Positions 1 through 9,800 of a stretch of 64,000 nucleotides of DNA are shown here, piece by piece. Both the position numbers and the translations under genes were made by a program. The notes under the pieces are model-generated. The model was not told where the DNA came from and did not search any database. It worked only from the letters and a program-made list of their open reading frames with translations. How positions within the stretch are numbered: the stretch's first letter is position 1; each line of letters begins with the position of its first letter. This DNA is from Streptomyces sp. NBC_01471 (lineage in GTDB: Bacteria > Actinomycetota > Actinomycetes > Streptomycetales > Streptomycetaceae). The stretch lies in contig NZ_CP109450.1 of assembly GCF_041438865.1 (NCBI RefSeq), forward strand, positions 6,202,501-6,266,500. The letters run 5' to 3'.

Positions 1-608
1 AGCACTCCCGGGACCGAACCGCCGGTCAGCATGTGGTCCTCCGGCCCGTCCGATGTGAACAGCGGAACACTCACGCCGAGCGTGCGGAGCAGCCCCGCCA
101 TGTGGCGCAGATAGGTCTGGTCGGAGCCGTAGCTGCCGTACTCGTTCTCGACCTGCACCATGATCACCGGGCCGCCCCGGTCGATCTGCCGGGGGACGAC
201 CTCGTGCAGGAGGTGGTGGAACCAGCGGTCCACGTGGCGCAGATACTCAGCGTCACGCGTACGCACCCGCGGACCCAGTGCTCCGGTCAGCCAGTGCGGC
301 AGCCCGCCGTTCTCCCACTCGGCGCAGATGTACGGTCCCGGGCGGACGACCGCCCACAGACCGGCCTCGTGCGCCGCGTCCAGGAACCGGCCGAGCGCCT
401 GCACGTCGTGGAAGCGGCCCTGCTGGGGCTCGTGCAGATTCCACGGGACGTATGTCTCCACGGAGTTGAGCCCCATGGCCCGGAGCATGGCCAGCCGGTG
501 CCCCCACTGGTCCTCGTGCACCCGGAAGTAGTGCAGTGCCCCCGACAGCAGCCGGACCGGCCGCCCGTCGATCAGGAAATCCTCGTCACCCACAGTGAAA
601 TCAGCCAC
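1..608 (-). CDS. GH35 beta-galactosidase, N-terminal part (cut by window edge)
   Basis: Reading leftward, the protein starts VADFTVGDEDFLIDGRP and continues through LLSGALHYFRV, WNLHEPQQGRF, VVRPGPYICAEW and VQVENEYG, which are the N-terminal landmarks of glycoside hydrolase family 35. In that family the Glu of the ENEYG segment is the proton donor. These enzymes cleave terminal beta-galactosyl residues. About 200 residues are visible and the nucleophile region lies outside the window. GTG at 608 gives the usual family start; an in-frame ATG at 644 would add 12 residues. No signal peptide is visible, so an intracellular enzyme is likely. It is divergent from the AraC-type regulator, which is probably its local regulator (inference). 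Confidence 0.9.
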   Translation of the reverse strand, partial: MADFTVGDEDFLIDGRPVRLLSGALHYFRVHEDQWGHRLAMLRAMGLNSVETYVPWNLHEPQQGRFHDVQALGRFLDAAHEAGLWAVVRPGPYICAEWENGGLPHWLTGALGPRVRTRDAEYLRHVDRWFHHLLHEVVPRQIDRGGPVIMVQVENEYGSYGSDQTYLRHMAGLLRTLGVSVPLFTSDGPEDHMLTGGSVPGV

Positions 609-839
609 GTCGACACTCTCACCCCTGGCGGCTGCCCGGTCCATGGACAAAGATCAACGCTCATTGGACGCAACGGAGCACATCGCCATGGCGCGGACAC
701 TTCCGTCACGGTCCGCGACGGAAGCGGCAGACCGCACGACACAGCAACAGACCGTACGAGACGGCGACGGAACGCAAGCGAACGCGGTGAACAGCCCGTG
801 ATGGATCACGACGCGCCGTACAGGGAGGCCGGAAAAGGG

Positions 840-1718
840 ATGTACCACACCTGGATGCGCTATTTCACTCCGAGCCCCGTCCACCACAAGCTCGGCCTCG
901 TCTGTCTCGGAGTGGGCCTCCAGCACGGCACCCTGCCCGCGGTCGGGCCGCGGACGCTCGACCACCATGTCGCCGTCGTCGTCGGCGCGGGCAGCGGCTG
1001 GTACCGCGGCGCCGACGGACGCCGTACGGCCGTCACCGCGCCCGCGCTCATCTGGATCACGCCCGGCGTCACCCACCACTACGGAGCCGATCCGGCCACC
1101 GGCTGGGACGAGTCCTTCGTCGACTTCACCGGGCCCGCCACCGCCACCTACACCGAACTCGGCTACATCGAACCCGACCGGCCCGTCGTCCCGCTCACCG
1201 ATGTCGCGGGCGCACGCGCGGCCGTGGGGCGGATCGTCCGCGCCGCGCGCCGCGGAAACCCGCTGCTCGAAGTGGAGAGCGGGGCCGCCGTCCACGAACT
1301 GCTCGTCGCGCTGCGCCGCGCCCGCGCCGACACCGACGCCGAAGGTGCCCCCGTCCTCCAGGCGCTCGCCCGCGACGCCTTCCAGCCGCTGACCGTCGCC
1401 GAACACGCGGCCCGGCACGGCATGACCCCGGCCGAACTGCGCACCGCGGTACGGCAGGGGGCGGGCTGCAGCCCCAAGGACTACCTGCTGGGGATCCGTC
1501 TCGGCCGGGCCAAGGAACTGCTCGCCGCCACCGATCTGCCGGTCGCCGCCGTCGCCCGCAGGGTGGGCTACGACGACCCCGCGTACTTCTCCCGGCTGTT
1601 CACCCGCCGGGTCGGGAAAGCCCCCGTCGTCTTCCGCCAGCAGCAGGGACACACCGTCCCCGGCGGCTGGAGTGACCAGATACCGGACCCCGACAACCCG
1701 CCGACGATCACGACGTAA
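840..1718 (+). CDS. AraC-family transcriptional regulator
   Basis: The protein has an N-terminal cupin-like sensor half (MYHTWMRYFTPSPVHHKLG through the WITPGVTHHYGADP segment) and a C-terminal double helix-turn-helix. The second helix-turn-helix contains VAAVARRVGYDDPAYFSRLF, a classic AraC/XylS signature. ATG 840 is preceded by GGGAGG with 11 nt spacing. An upstream in-frame ATG at 801 has no ribosome binding site, so 840 is preferred. Family members with this architecture respond to sugars, and the divergent beta-galactosidase gene suggests galactoside control (inference). It ends 11 nt before the chorismate mutase gene, so the two may share a transcript. Confidence 0.9.
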   Translation: MYHTWMRYFTPSPVHHKLGLVCLGVGLQHGTLPAVGPRTLDHHVAVVVGAGSGWYRGADGRRTAVTAPALIWITPGVTHHYGADPATGWDESFVDFTGPATATYTELGYIEPDRPVVPLTDVAGARAAVGRIVRAARRGNPLLEVESGAAVHELLVALRRARADTDAEGAPVLQALARDAFQPLTVAEHAARHGMTPAELRTAVRQGAGCSPKDYLLGIRLGRAKELLAATDLPVAAVARRVGYDDPAYFSRLFTRRVGKAPVVFRQQQGHTVPGGWSDQIPDPDNPPTITT

Positions 1719-1729
1719 GCTCGACGACC

Positions 1730-2044
1730 ATGACCGAGACAGCCCCGTCCGTACAGGCCGAGCTGGACCGCCTGCGCGGGTCCATCGACAACATCGACGC
1801 CGCCGTCGTCCACATGCTCGCCGAGCGCTTCAAGGCCACCCAGCAGGTCGGCCTCCTCAAGGCGCGCAACCAGCTCCCGCCCGCCGACCCGGCCCGCGAG
1901 GCCCGCCAGATCGCCCGGCTGCGCAGCCTCGCCGAGAGCGCCAGGCTCGACCCGGCCTTCGCCGAGAAGCTGCTCAACTTCATCGTCGCGGAAGTGATCA
2001 GACACCACGAACGCATCGCGGAGGGCTCCGCGGACGACAGCTGA
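1730..2044 (+). CDS. Chorismate mutase (AroQ class)
   Basis: This 104-residue all-helical protein carries the AroQ pattern: LRGSIDNIDAAVVHMLAERF with the conserved Arg and Asp, the KATQQVGLLKA segment, and a C-terminal helix ending EVIRHHERIAE. The family converts chorismate to prephenate, the first committed step to phenylalanine and tyrosine. There is no signal peptide, so it is cytoplasmic. The length is normal for the monofunctional actinobacterial enzyme. It follows the AraC regulator by 11 nt with no clear ribosome binding site, which suggests translational coupling or a very short leader. Confidence 0.93.
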   Translation: MTETAPSVQAELDRLRGSIDNIDAAVVHMLAERFKATQQVGLLKARNQLPPADPAREARQIARLRSLAESARLDPAFAEKLLNFIVAEVIRHHERIAEGSADDS

Positions 2045-2047
2045 CCG

Positions 2048-2082
2048 GAGCCCGCCGGTGGGACGGGGGCCGGCGCCGGCTC
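2048..2082 (+). terminator. Probable terminator after chorismate mutase
   Basis: An imperfect GC-rich hairpin just after the stop: a GAGCC/GGCTC base continues with CGCCGG/CCGGCG after a two-base bulge. There is no U tract, as is usual in Streptomyces. Confidence 0.4.
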
Positions 2083-2220
2083 TCGTGCCAATCGGCCACG
2101 CGGCGCCGGTCCGCGGCTACCGGAGGCGTTCCCGATGGGGCCGAGCTGTGCGTGACATGGGCAATTTATCCATGAATGGGAAGTATCCGCCCCGTCTCGA
2201 ATGGCGTTGATGCGTTGACT

Positions 2221-2238
2221 GATCACGTCCGGGTGATC
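2221..2238. promoter_or_regulatory. Inverted repeat upstream of the LamG/Rhs locus
   Basis: GATCAC and GTGATC are perfect 6-bp arms separated by GTCCGG. The repeat lies about 55 bp upstream of the candidate -35 box of the LamG gene. The rest of the 340-base gap (2045-2384) holds the terminator above, this repeat, the promoter below and an AT-richer stretch; no gene was found in it. Confidence 0.35.
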
Positions 2239-2291
2239 GACTGATCCCGTTCGGTAGGGCGCAGGTTTTGTCAGGTCCATGCTAATTGCTA

Positions 2292-2322
2292 TTGACGTGC
2301 GCATGTAGGGGGCAGTTAAGAT
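2292..2322 (+). promoter_or_regulatory. Candidate promoter for the LamG-Rhs locus
   Basis: TTGACG at 2292-2297 and TAAGAT at 2317-2322, with a 19-bp spacer, resemble a vegetative sigma-70-type promoter. It sits about 60 bp before the likely start codon of the LamG gene. Confidence 0.45.
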
Positions 2323-2384
2323 CGCGCAACTTATGAAGATTCTGTGACTCCGGGGTGGGGACTGTGGAGTCGGTGTGGGCGGGG

Positions 2385-5300
2385 ATGAGTGCAGTGATGA
2401 ACAAGTGCGGCAGCAGGACGCTGATTGCCACCGTGGTGGCGACGGTTGTCGCGGGGGTGCTCGCGCCTGTGGGGGCCGGAGGTCAGGCGCTCGCCGCGCC
2501 GGGGCGAGCTCTCACCGCGTCTGCGGCCACGGGGAGTGCGAAGACGGCGCTGACCGAGCAGGCGGCTGAAGCGAAGGCCGCTGACACAGGTGCGGATGTC
2601 GAGATCACCTCGCTGCGTTCGGAGTCGAGTGAGGTCTACGCCACCGCGGACGGGCAGTTGGAGGCGGTCCAGCATGTGCGGCCGGTTCGAGCGCGCGTAC
2701 GCGGGGCATGGAAGCCCGTCGACAACACGCTGGCCAAAACCGGCGACGGCACGGTTGCTCCCGCTGCCCCAGCCGTTGACATGGCATTCTCCGGCGGCGG
2801 CGACACCCCGTTGGTGTCCTTGGAGCGGGCGGGGAAGAAGCTGGCGTACTCCTGGCCGACCTCACTGCCAGCCCCGGCGCTGGAGGGGGACACGGCGACC
2901 TACAAGAACGTACTCCCGGACGTGGACCTGCAGCTGCGGGCCGACGTCGACGGCTTTCACCAACTGCTTGTGGTGCGTACCGCTGAGGCCGCGAAGAACC
3001 CCGCCCTTGCGGAGCTGAAGCTGGGGGTGGATGCGCCCGGTCTGACCTTGAAGGAGTCGGCCCAGGGCGGTTTGGAAGCGCACGACAACGGCGGGGGCGG
3101 TCTGGCCTTCGAGGCGCCGACCCCGCTGATGTGGGATTCGGCCGGCCCGGCTGCCACTCGGAGCGCGAAGGCGCTTACTGCTGAGCCGAGGGCCGGCGCG
3201 GCTGAGGCTGAGGGACCGGGAGACGCCTCGAATGTGGCTCCGATCGGTGTGGAAGTGGCAGCGGACGGCAGTGAGCTGCGCCTGACACCGGATCAGGACA
3301 TGCTGGGCAGCGCGGCTACACACTTCCCGGTGTTCATCGATCCGCAGACCTACACGCCCAAGGCCGGTGCGTGGACGATGGTTTCGCGGTACTGGGCCGA
3401 CAGCCCGCAGTGGCGGTTCAACGGCGACTCGGACGCGGGCGTGGGTGACTGCGAGTGGAGTTACTGCGCGCCGTACGACGTCAAGCGAGTCTTCTTCCAG
3501 ATGCCGACTTCTGCCTTCGCTGGCAAGTCCATCCTCAGCGCGACGTTCGTGGCGCACGAAACCCACTCCGCCTCCTGCGACGGCCGGGGGGTGGAGCTGT
3601 GGCGCACCAAGGGGATAGGTAAGGCAACGACGTGGAACAACTCGCAGGACGACTGGCTGGACCGTCTTGAGACCCGGGATGTCGCATACGGAGGCGGCAC
3701 CACGTGCCCGGGCGGTGATGTGGAGTTCAACGCCATCGACGGCGTGAAGTACGCGGCCTCGCACAACGACTCGTCCACGTCCTTCGGCCTGCGCGCCTCC
3801 AGCGAGACCGACAAGTTCGGCTGGAAGCGCTTCTCCGACGACGCCTACCTGCGCGTCAAGTACAACAACCCGCCGAAGCAGATCGCCATGTCGCATCTGT
3901 CCATGAACCCGGGCGGTATGTGCAAGAAGCCGGAGAACAAGGTTTCCGTGCACACCCGCCCGATGATCCAGGCGACTGACGTCACAGACCCGGACCACGA
4001 TCAAGTGAGTGTGCAGTTCCAGGCGTACTGGGACACCGGGGACGGCAAGGGCACCGTGGCCCGGTGGACGTCGGCGAAGACGACCCCGAAGAAGTCCGGG
4101 TCGAACTTCTCGACCGCCCTGCCTTCGTCGATCCCGAAGAACAAGACCGTCGACTGGGCTGCCCGGGCGATCGACTACGACGCCGGCAAGTACTACAGCT
4201 ACTCGCCCTGGTCACAGACCGGATCGGCGACTGCCTGCTACTTCATCTACGACCCGGATGCCCCGCCCGGACCGAAGATCAGCTCCGGCGACTACCCGGC
4301 CATCAACGACGAGGATCCTGCGGACCCCAGTTACGACGGGGTGGGCCGATACGGCAATTTCACCATGTCCTCCACCGACACCAGCGTCACCAGGTACTGG
4401 TTCGGCGTCAACGAGGAACCCTCCGAGGACAACGAAGTACTGACCACAGCCGGCGCCGCCAAGACCGTCAGCTTCCGGCCCACGAAATCGGGAACGAACT
4501 TCCTGTACGCCGCCACTCTGGACGCGGCCGGCAACAAGAGCGCGCCGATTCCCTATGAGTTCAAGGTCAAGGCCGGTCAGCCGGCCCGGGCACAGTGGAA
4601 GCTGGACGACGCGGCAGGATCCAGCCAGGCGGAGGGAAGTGCGGGAGACCGCACTCTCGCAGTCAACGGCGCCCCCACTCTGGGTGTCGAAGGCGCGGTC
4701 GGTGATGCCGTTAGCTTCGACGGGGCACACGACTACCTGCAATCCGACATTCCCACCGTGGTCACCTCAGCCGGATTCTCGGTGTCCGCATGGGTGAAGC
4801 TCTCCAAAATGCCGGACGGTGCGGCAGTCATCGCCACCCAACCGGGGAACAACAGCCCCGGCTTCGAGCTCTACTACTCAAAAACGTCCGATCGCTGGGC
4901 TTTCGACCAGTACACCGCCGACACTGCCTCGGCGACGCCGGTGCGCGCCATGCAGGCTTCCGGCGGCGGGGTGAAGCCTGATGAATGGGTGCACTTGGCG
5001 GGTACCTACAGCACCGCCACCGACCTGCTGAGCCTGTACGTCAACGGCAGCCTGGCCGGGACAGCGGCGTACGCCACACCGTGGGATGCGCATCGCGGCC
5101 TGCAGATCGGCGCTGGATCGTACGACGGCAAACCCGCCTCCTACTTTCCGGGCGCCATCGATGACATACGGATTTACGACAAGCCGCTCGCCCCGGCCGA
5201 CGTCACACAACTGGCGAGCAAGAAGTCGCTCAACGCCGGCCGTCCGGCCCGCGCGGTATTCCCTCTGGACGATTCAGCTGTCGGAGGGGACGGCAAGCCC

Positions 5301-6683
5301 ACCATGGAGCTTCACGGCCAGGCGGATGTGGAAGCTGCCGTCCTCAAGAACGGTGCCGAGCCCGGCGAAGCGGGCGCCTATGGCAAGGCACTGAGTCTGG
5401 ACGGAGTGGACGACTACGCCACCACTGTTTCTCCGCATGTCAACAATCAGGCCAGTTTCTCCGTTGTCGCCTGGGCGAGGCTCTCAACAAAGCCGACCCA
5501 CGCAGGGATCGTCGCCACTCAGACCGGCAAGGTGAAGCCCGGGTTCGAGCTCTACTACTCGCCCACCTATGGCTGGTCCTTCAATCAGTACACCGCCGAC
5601 AGCACTGCCGGGACCCCGGTGCGCGCCTCTCAGGGCGGCACCACGAAGTCGCCGGCCGGTGAGTGGACACAGCTTCTCGGTTCCTATGACGCGGTAACCA
5701 ACGACCTGCGCCTCTACGTGAATGGCGTGTGGGTCTCCACTGCCAAATTCACGGCCCCCTTCTACGGCGGCGGGCCCGTCCGGATCGGCGCTGGTTCCTA
5801 CAGCGGGAAACCCGACAGTTTCTTTCCCGGACAGGTCGACGACGTGCAGGTGTACGACCGGGCGCTGTCGGCACCTGAGGCATCGGACCTGTACCGCGCA
5901 CGTCCGATCGTCGAAGGCCGCTGGAGGCTGGACGGCGCGGCGGGCAGCCCGGCCGTCTCTCCGGACGACCTGCCGACTTCAACCGCCCGGCACCCGCTGA
6001 CCCTGGGGTCCGGCGCGAGCATCGACACCAGTGGCAGCAACAACTACGTCGGCATCGGCGGTCTGCTTCTGGACGGCACCACCAGCAGCTACGCCGCCAC
6101 CGCGGCCTCACCGCTGCACACCAACGCCAGTTTCACCGCCAGCACCTGGGTGACGACTCCCGGTCGCCCTGATCACCCAGTGACGGTGATGAGTCAGGCC
6201 GGAGCGAAGAACAGCGCATTCACCGTCCGCTACATGCCGGACAAGAAAGACCCGGTGAACGCCGGCGCCTGGCAGCTGGACATGGCAGACACCGACGGCA
6301 CCACCACGACACACACCGTCGCGGAGCACACCAACTTCCAGGACAACACCTGGACCAACATCACCGTCGTCTACGACGCCTTCACCACCGAAATGCGCCT
6401 GTACGTGAACGGAGAGGTACGCCAGACATCGTGCTTGGACGACGATGACGATGGCGTACCCAACGACCCCGCGTGTACGGAGAAGGCCTCCTGGAACTCG
6501 GACGTGCATCCCTTTGACGCGTCCCAGGGACTGCAGCTCGGCCGAACCCGGACCGGTGGAAGCTTCGGTGAGTACTGGTCGGGTGGCATCGACGACGTGT
6601 GGATGCTTCAGGGCGTTGCCACTGACGAGCAGATCGCCGAGCTCGCCGGCGGAGTCGATCTGGCGACCAACCCCGGCCCCTGA
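2385..6683 (+). CDS. Secreted protein with three LamG/concanavalin-like domains
   Basis: About 1,430 residues. A Sec-type signal (LIATVVATVVAGVLAPV, then an AxA site near QALAAP) is followed by a long beta-rich region. Three consecutive LamG-like jellyroll domains lie at roughly residues 733-945, 950-1165 and 1178-1422. Each begins with an RAxWxLDD-type strand and ends with DDIRIYD, DDVQVYD or DDVWML. LamG folds bind glycans or surfaces. The start is ambiguous: GTG 2355, ATG 2385 or ATG 2397; 2385 gives a normal signal peptide. The next gene is an exported Rhs toxin with no clear terminator between them. In Streptomyces such LamG proteins commonly precede Rhs proteins, so a role in display, assembly or targeting of the Rhs protein is inferred, not shown. 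Confidence 0.85.
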   Translation: MSAVMNKCGSRTLIATVVATVVAGVLAPVGAGGQALAAPGRALTASAATGSAKTALTEQAAEAKAADTGADVEITSLRSESSEVYATADGQLEAVQHVRPVRARVRGAWKPVDNTLAKTGDGTVAPAAPAVDMAFSGGGDTPLVSLERAGKKLAYSWPTSLPAPALEGDTATYKNVLPDVDLQLRADVDGFHQLLVVRTAEAAKNPALAELKLGVDAPGLTLKESAQGGLEAHDNGGGGLAFEAPTPLMWDSAGPAATRSAKALTAEPRAGAAEAEGPGDASNVAPIGVEVAADGSELRLTPDQDMLGSAATHFPVFIDPQTYTPKAGAWTMVSRYWADSPQWRFNGDSDAGVGDCEWSYCAPYDVKRVFFQMPTSAFAGKSILSATFVAHETHSASCDGRGVELWRTKGIGKATTWNNSQDDWLDRLETRDVAYGGGTTCPGGDVEFNAIDGVKYAASHNDSSTSFGLRASSETDKFGWKRFSDDAYLRVKYNNPPKQIAMSHLSMNPGGMCKKPENKVSVHTRPMIQATDVTDPDHDQVSVQFQAYWDTGDGKGTVARWTSAKTTPKKSGSNFSTALPSSIPKNKTVDWAARAIDYDAGKYYSYSPWSQTGSATACYFIYDPDAPPGPKISSGDYPAINDEDPADPSYDGVGRYGNFTMSSTDTSVTRYWFGVNEEPSEDNEVLTTAGAAKTVSFRPTKSGTNFLYAATLDAAGNKSAPIPYEFKVKAGQPARAQWKLDDAAGSSQAEGSAGDRTLAVNGAPTLGVEGAVGDAVSFDGAHDYLQSDIPTVVTSAGFSVSAWVKLSKMPDGAAVIATQPGNNSPGFELYYSKTSDRWAFDQYTADTASATPVRAMQASGGGVKPDEWVHLAGTYSTATDLLSLYVNGSLAGTAAYATPWDAHRGLQIGAGSYDGKPASYFPGAIDDIRIYDKPLAPADVTQLASKKSLNAGRPARAVFPLDDSAVGGDGKPTMELHGQADVEAAVLKNGAEPGEAGAYGKALSLDGVDDYATTVSPHVNNQASFSVVAWARLSTKPTHAGIVATQTGKVKPGFELYYSPTYGWSFNQYTADSTAGTPVRASQGGTTKSPAGEWTQLLGSYDAVTNDLRLYVNGVWVSTAKFTAPFYGGGPVRIGAGSYSGKPDSFFPGQVDDVQVYDRALSAPEASDLYRARPIVEGRWRLDGAAGSPAVSPDDLPTSTARHPLTLGSGASIDTSGSNNYVGIGGLLLDGTTSSYAATAASPLHTNASFTASTWVTTPGRPDHPVTVMSQAGAKNSAFTVRYMPDKKDPVNAGAWQLDMADTDGTTTTHTVAEHTNFQDNTWTNITVVYDAFTTEMRLYVNGEVRQTSCLDDDDDGVPNDPACTEKASWNSDVHPFDASQGLQLGRTRTGGSFGEYWSGGIDDVWMLQGVATDEQIAELAGGVDLATNPGP

Positions 6684-6839
6684 TCCGGTGGCAGGCGGCA
6701 CCTCGCTGTGCGGCCGGCCTGTAGGCCACTCGTAACACCTCGCAGAACCCTCAAGACGTTTCCCAGCACTGTGCCCTGTCGTGGGGCGGGCTGTGTGCGT
6801 CGCGCGCAGCCCTGGGCGGGCATGGAGATGGAGCGAAGA

Positions 6840-9800
6840 ATGCCAGCAAGAACACGGACACGGATGCGGCGAAGAATCGGAGTGTCGCTCGCCGCAGCAC
6901 TCATCGGCACCCTGTTGCAGGGCGCGGTCACCCCCGCAGCCGAGGCCGATGACATGCCGAAGGTCCCCGCCTCGGAGAAAGCACTCAGCGGCCATGGGGT
7001 GAAGATGAAACCCCGCCCCACCAAGGGCACTCCCAGAACCCCGGAACAGGCACCCAAACGTGCCTGGCCGAAGGCCACTTCCACCGTGGTCACGCTCCAC
7101 CCGAAGACCAGGCCGACGGCCGCTCAAGCAACGGGAACGCCGGTCTCCCTGTCCGCACCGGTCGGAGTGAAGAGCGCGAAGACGTCCGGCACCCCGCTCG
7201 CGGGTGCGGCAACGGTGCGGGTGCTCGATCACGGGGCGGCCCAGCGCGCCGGCGTCGACGGCATGCTGTTCTCCCTCGCCCGCAAGGCTGGAGCCACTGG
7301 TGACGCAGTGGGGCTCACCGTCGACTACAGCGCCTTCGCCCAGGCATACGGCGGTGCGTACGCCGACAGGGTCAAGCTGGTGAAGCTGCCTGCCTGCGCG
7401 GCCACCACTCCGAAGAAGAAGGCCTGCACGAACTCCACGCCGGTACCTGCCGTCAACAACCAGAACACACATGTGCTCACCGCCCGTTCAGTGAGTACGA
7501 ACGACCCGAGTGGCGTCTCCCTCTTCGCGGTCGCAGCCGGAACCTCCAGTGACCACGGCGACTACGGCGCATCATCGCTGTCTCCCTCCGCCGCATGGGA
7601 CACGAGTCTCAACACAGGTGACTTCTCCTGGTCCTACGACTTGCCGTCCCCCGCGGTACCGGGAGACTTCACTCCGGCCGTCAAGCTCTCCTATTCGTCC
7701 AACGCGGTGGACGGACGTACGTCAAACACCAACAACCAGTCGTCGTGGGCCGGGGACGGCTTCTCCCTCTGGTCAGGATCCATCGAGCGCTCTTACAAGC
7801 AGTGCGCCGACGATGGAGTGAAGAATGCCGATGGCAAGAAGCCGGGCGACCTGTGCTGGGCCTACGACAACGCGACCCTTTCCTTCAACGGTCACTCCGG
7901 CGAACTGATCCCGACCGGTACCGACACGTTCAAGATCAAGGGGGACGACGGGACCAAGGTACAGCGGCTGTACGGATCCAGTACCGACGTACGGGACAAC
8001 GGAGCCCGTAAGGACGAGTACTGGGTGGTCACTACTCCCGACGGGTCGCGGTACTACTTCGGCTACAACAAACTGCCGGGCTGGTCTGCCGGTGACGAGA
8101 CCACTGATTCGACCTGGACCGTACCTGTCTACGGCAACAACACGGACGAGCCCTGCCACGCGTCGTCGTTCGCGGACTCCTGGTGCCAGCAGGCATGGCG
8201 CTGGAATCTCGACTATGCGGTGGACGCGCGCGGGAACGCGATCACCTATTACTACGACAAGGAGACCAACTACTACGCCCGCAACTTGAAGGCCGCTGAT
8301 GAGACGGTCTACGACCGTGGTGGCAGTCTGGACCGGATCGAATACGGACTGACGTCCTCGACGGTATACAGCAAAAAGCCCCTTGCCCGGGTCGACTTCG
8401 ACTCGGCCGAACGCTGCGTACCGGAGACGGGTGTCACATGCGAAGCGTCAACGATCGGTGACAAGTCCTTCTACTGGTACGACACTCCGTGGGACTTGAA
8501 CTGCAAGTCCGGAGCGGACTGTACCAAGTCTGTCTCTCCCAGCTTCTGGAGCCGTAAACGCCTGGCCGGAGTGACCACCCAGGTCCTCAAGCCGGACAGC
8601 ACCGGGTACTCCGACATCGACTCCTGGGACTTCGAGCACGGCTGGGGAATGGCGGACACCGACTATCAGCTCGAGCTGAAGTCCATACAGCACACCGGAA
8701 AGTCGGCCGCCTCAAGCATTACCCTCCCCAAGGTCACGTTTACCTACGATCAGCGAGCCAACCGGCTCGACGTTCCCGGCGACGACACGTCACCGTTCAT
8801 CAAGGAGCGCCTTTCCACTGTCGTAGACGAATCGGGAGGACAGCTGGACGTTACCTACTCCACCGCTGCGTGCGACGCGGATCACCTTCCCGTACCCGAG
8901 TCGAACACCTCACGCTGTTATCCCGTCTACTACACCAAGCCAGGTGCTGAGGACCCGACTAGACAGTGGTTCAACAAATATGTGGTTGACGCCGTCACTC
9001 AGACCGATCGCACTCAGTCGTCGCCGGACATGGTCACCCGCTACTCCTACCTGGACGGCGCTGCCTGGCATTACGACGACGATGACGGGCTGACCAAGGA
9101 GAAGTACAAAACCTGGTCCAGCTGGCGAGGGTACGGCCATGTCAGAGTGCAGACGGGCGGTCAGGATCCTGTCGGCATGAAGTCCCAGGCCGATCACTAT
9201 TTCCTTCGTGGCATGGACGGAGACAAGGACTCTCTCTCCTCCAGTACGACCAAGTCGGTGACTGTCCCGGACGACAACGGCGGCACGATCACCGACCACG
9301 CCTCCGCAGCGGGATTCGAGTACAAGACCGAGCAGTACAGCGGTCCTGGCGGCAAGGTCCTGACCAAGTCGGTCAATACTCCGTGGCACTTTGAGACGGC
9401 CAAGCGGGTCCGGGACTGGGGCACCACCACCGCCAACCTGACCGGCACGCTGCACACGTGGTCGTGGACGTCACTGGACAACGGCGCGGGCAGCAAGTGG
9501 CGGAAGACCTATGTTTCCTACAGTCACGAGAAGACCGCAGGACGCATCACTCAGGCGCACGACGCCGGTGACAGTTCCATCGCGAGCGACGACACCTGCA
9601 CGCGCACGACGTACGTCGACAACACCAAGCAGTGGATCCTCAACCTGCCGACGAGAGTCGAAGTCGTAACCAAGGCCTGCACCGACACCCCCGATCGGTC
9701 CAAGGATGTCGTCTCCGACGTCCGCACCGCCTATGACGGACAGGCGTACGGTGCGGCCCCGACCAAGGGCGACGCGACACACGTCGCCATTCTGAAGTCC

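Noticed and set aside
33..839. N-terminal extension of the AraC frame, and frames inside the GH35 gene
   Set aside because: This part is antisense to clear GH35 sequence and has Arg/Pro-rich composition. The AraC start with a ribosome binding site is at 840.
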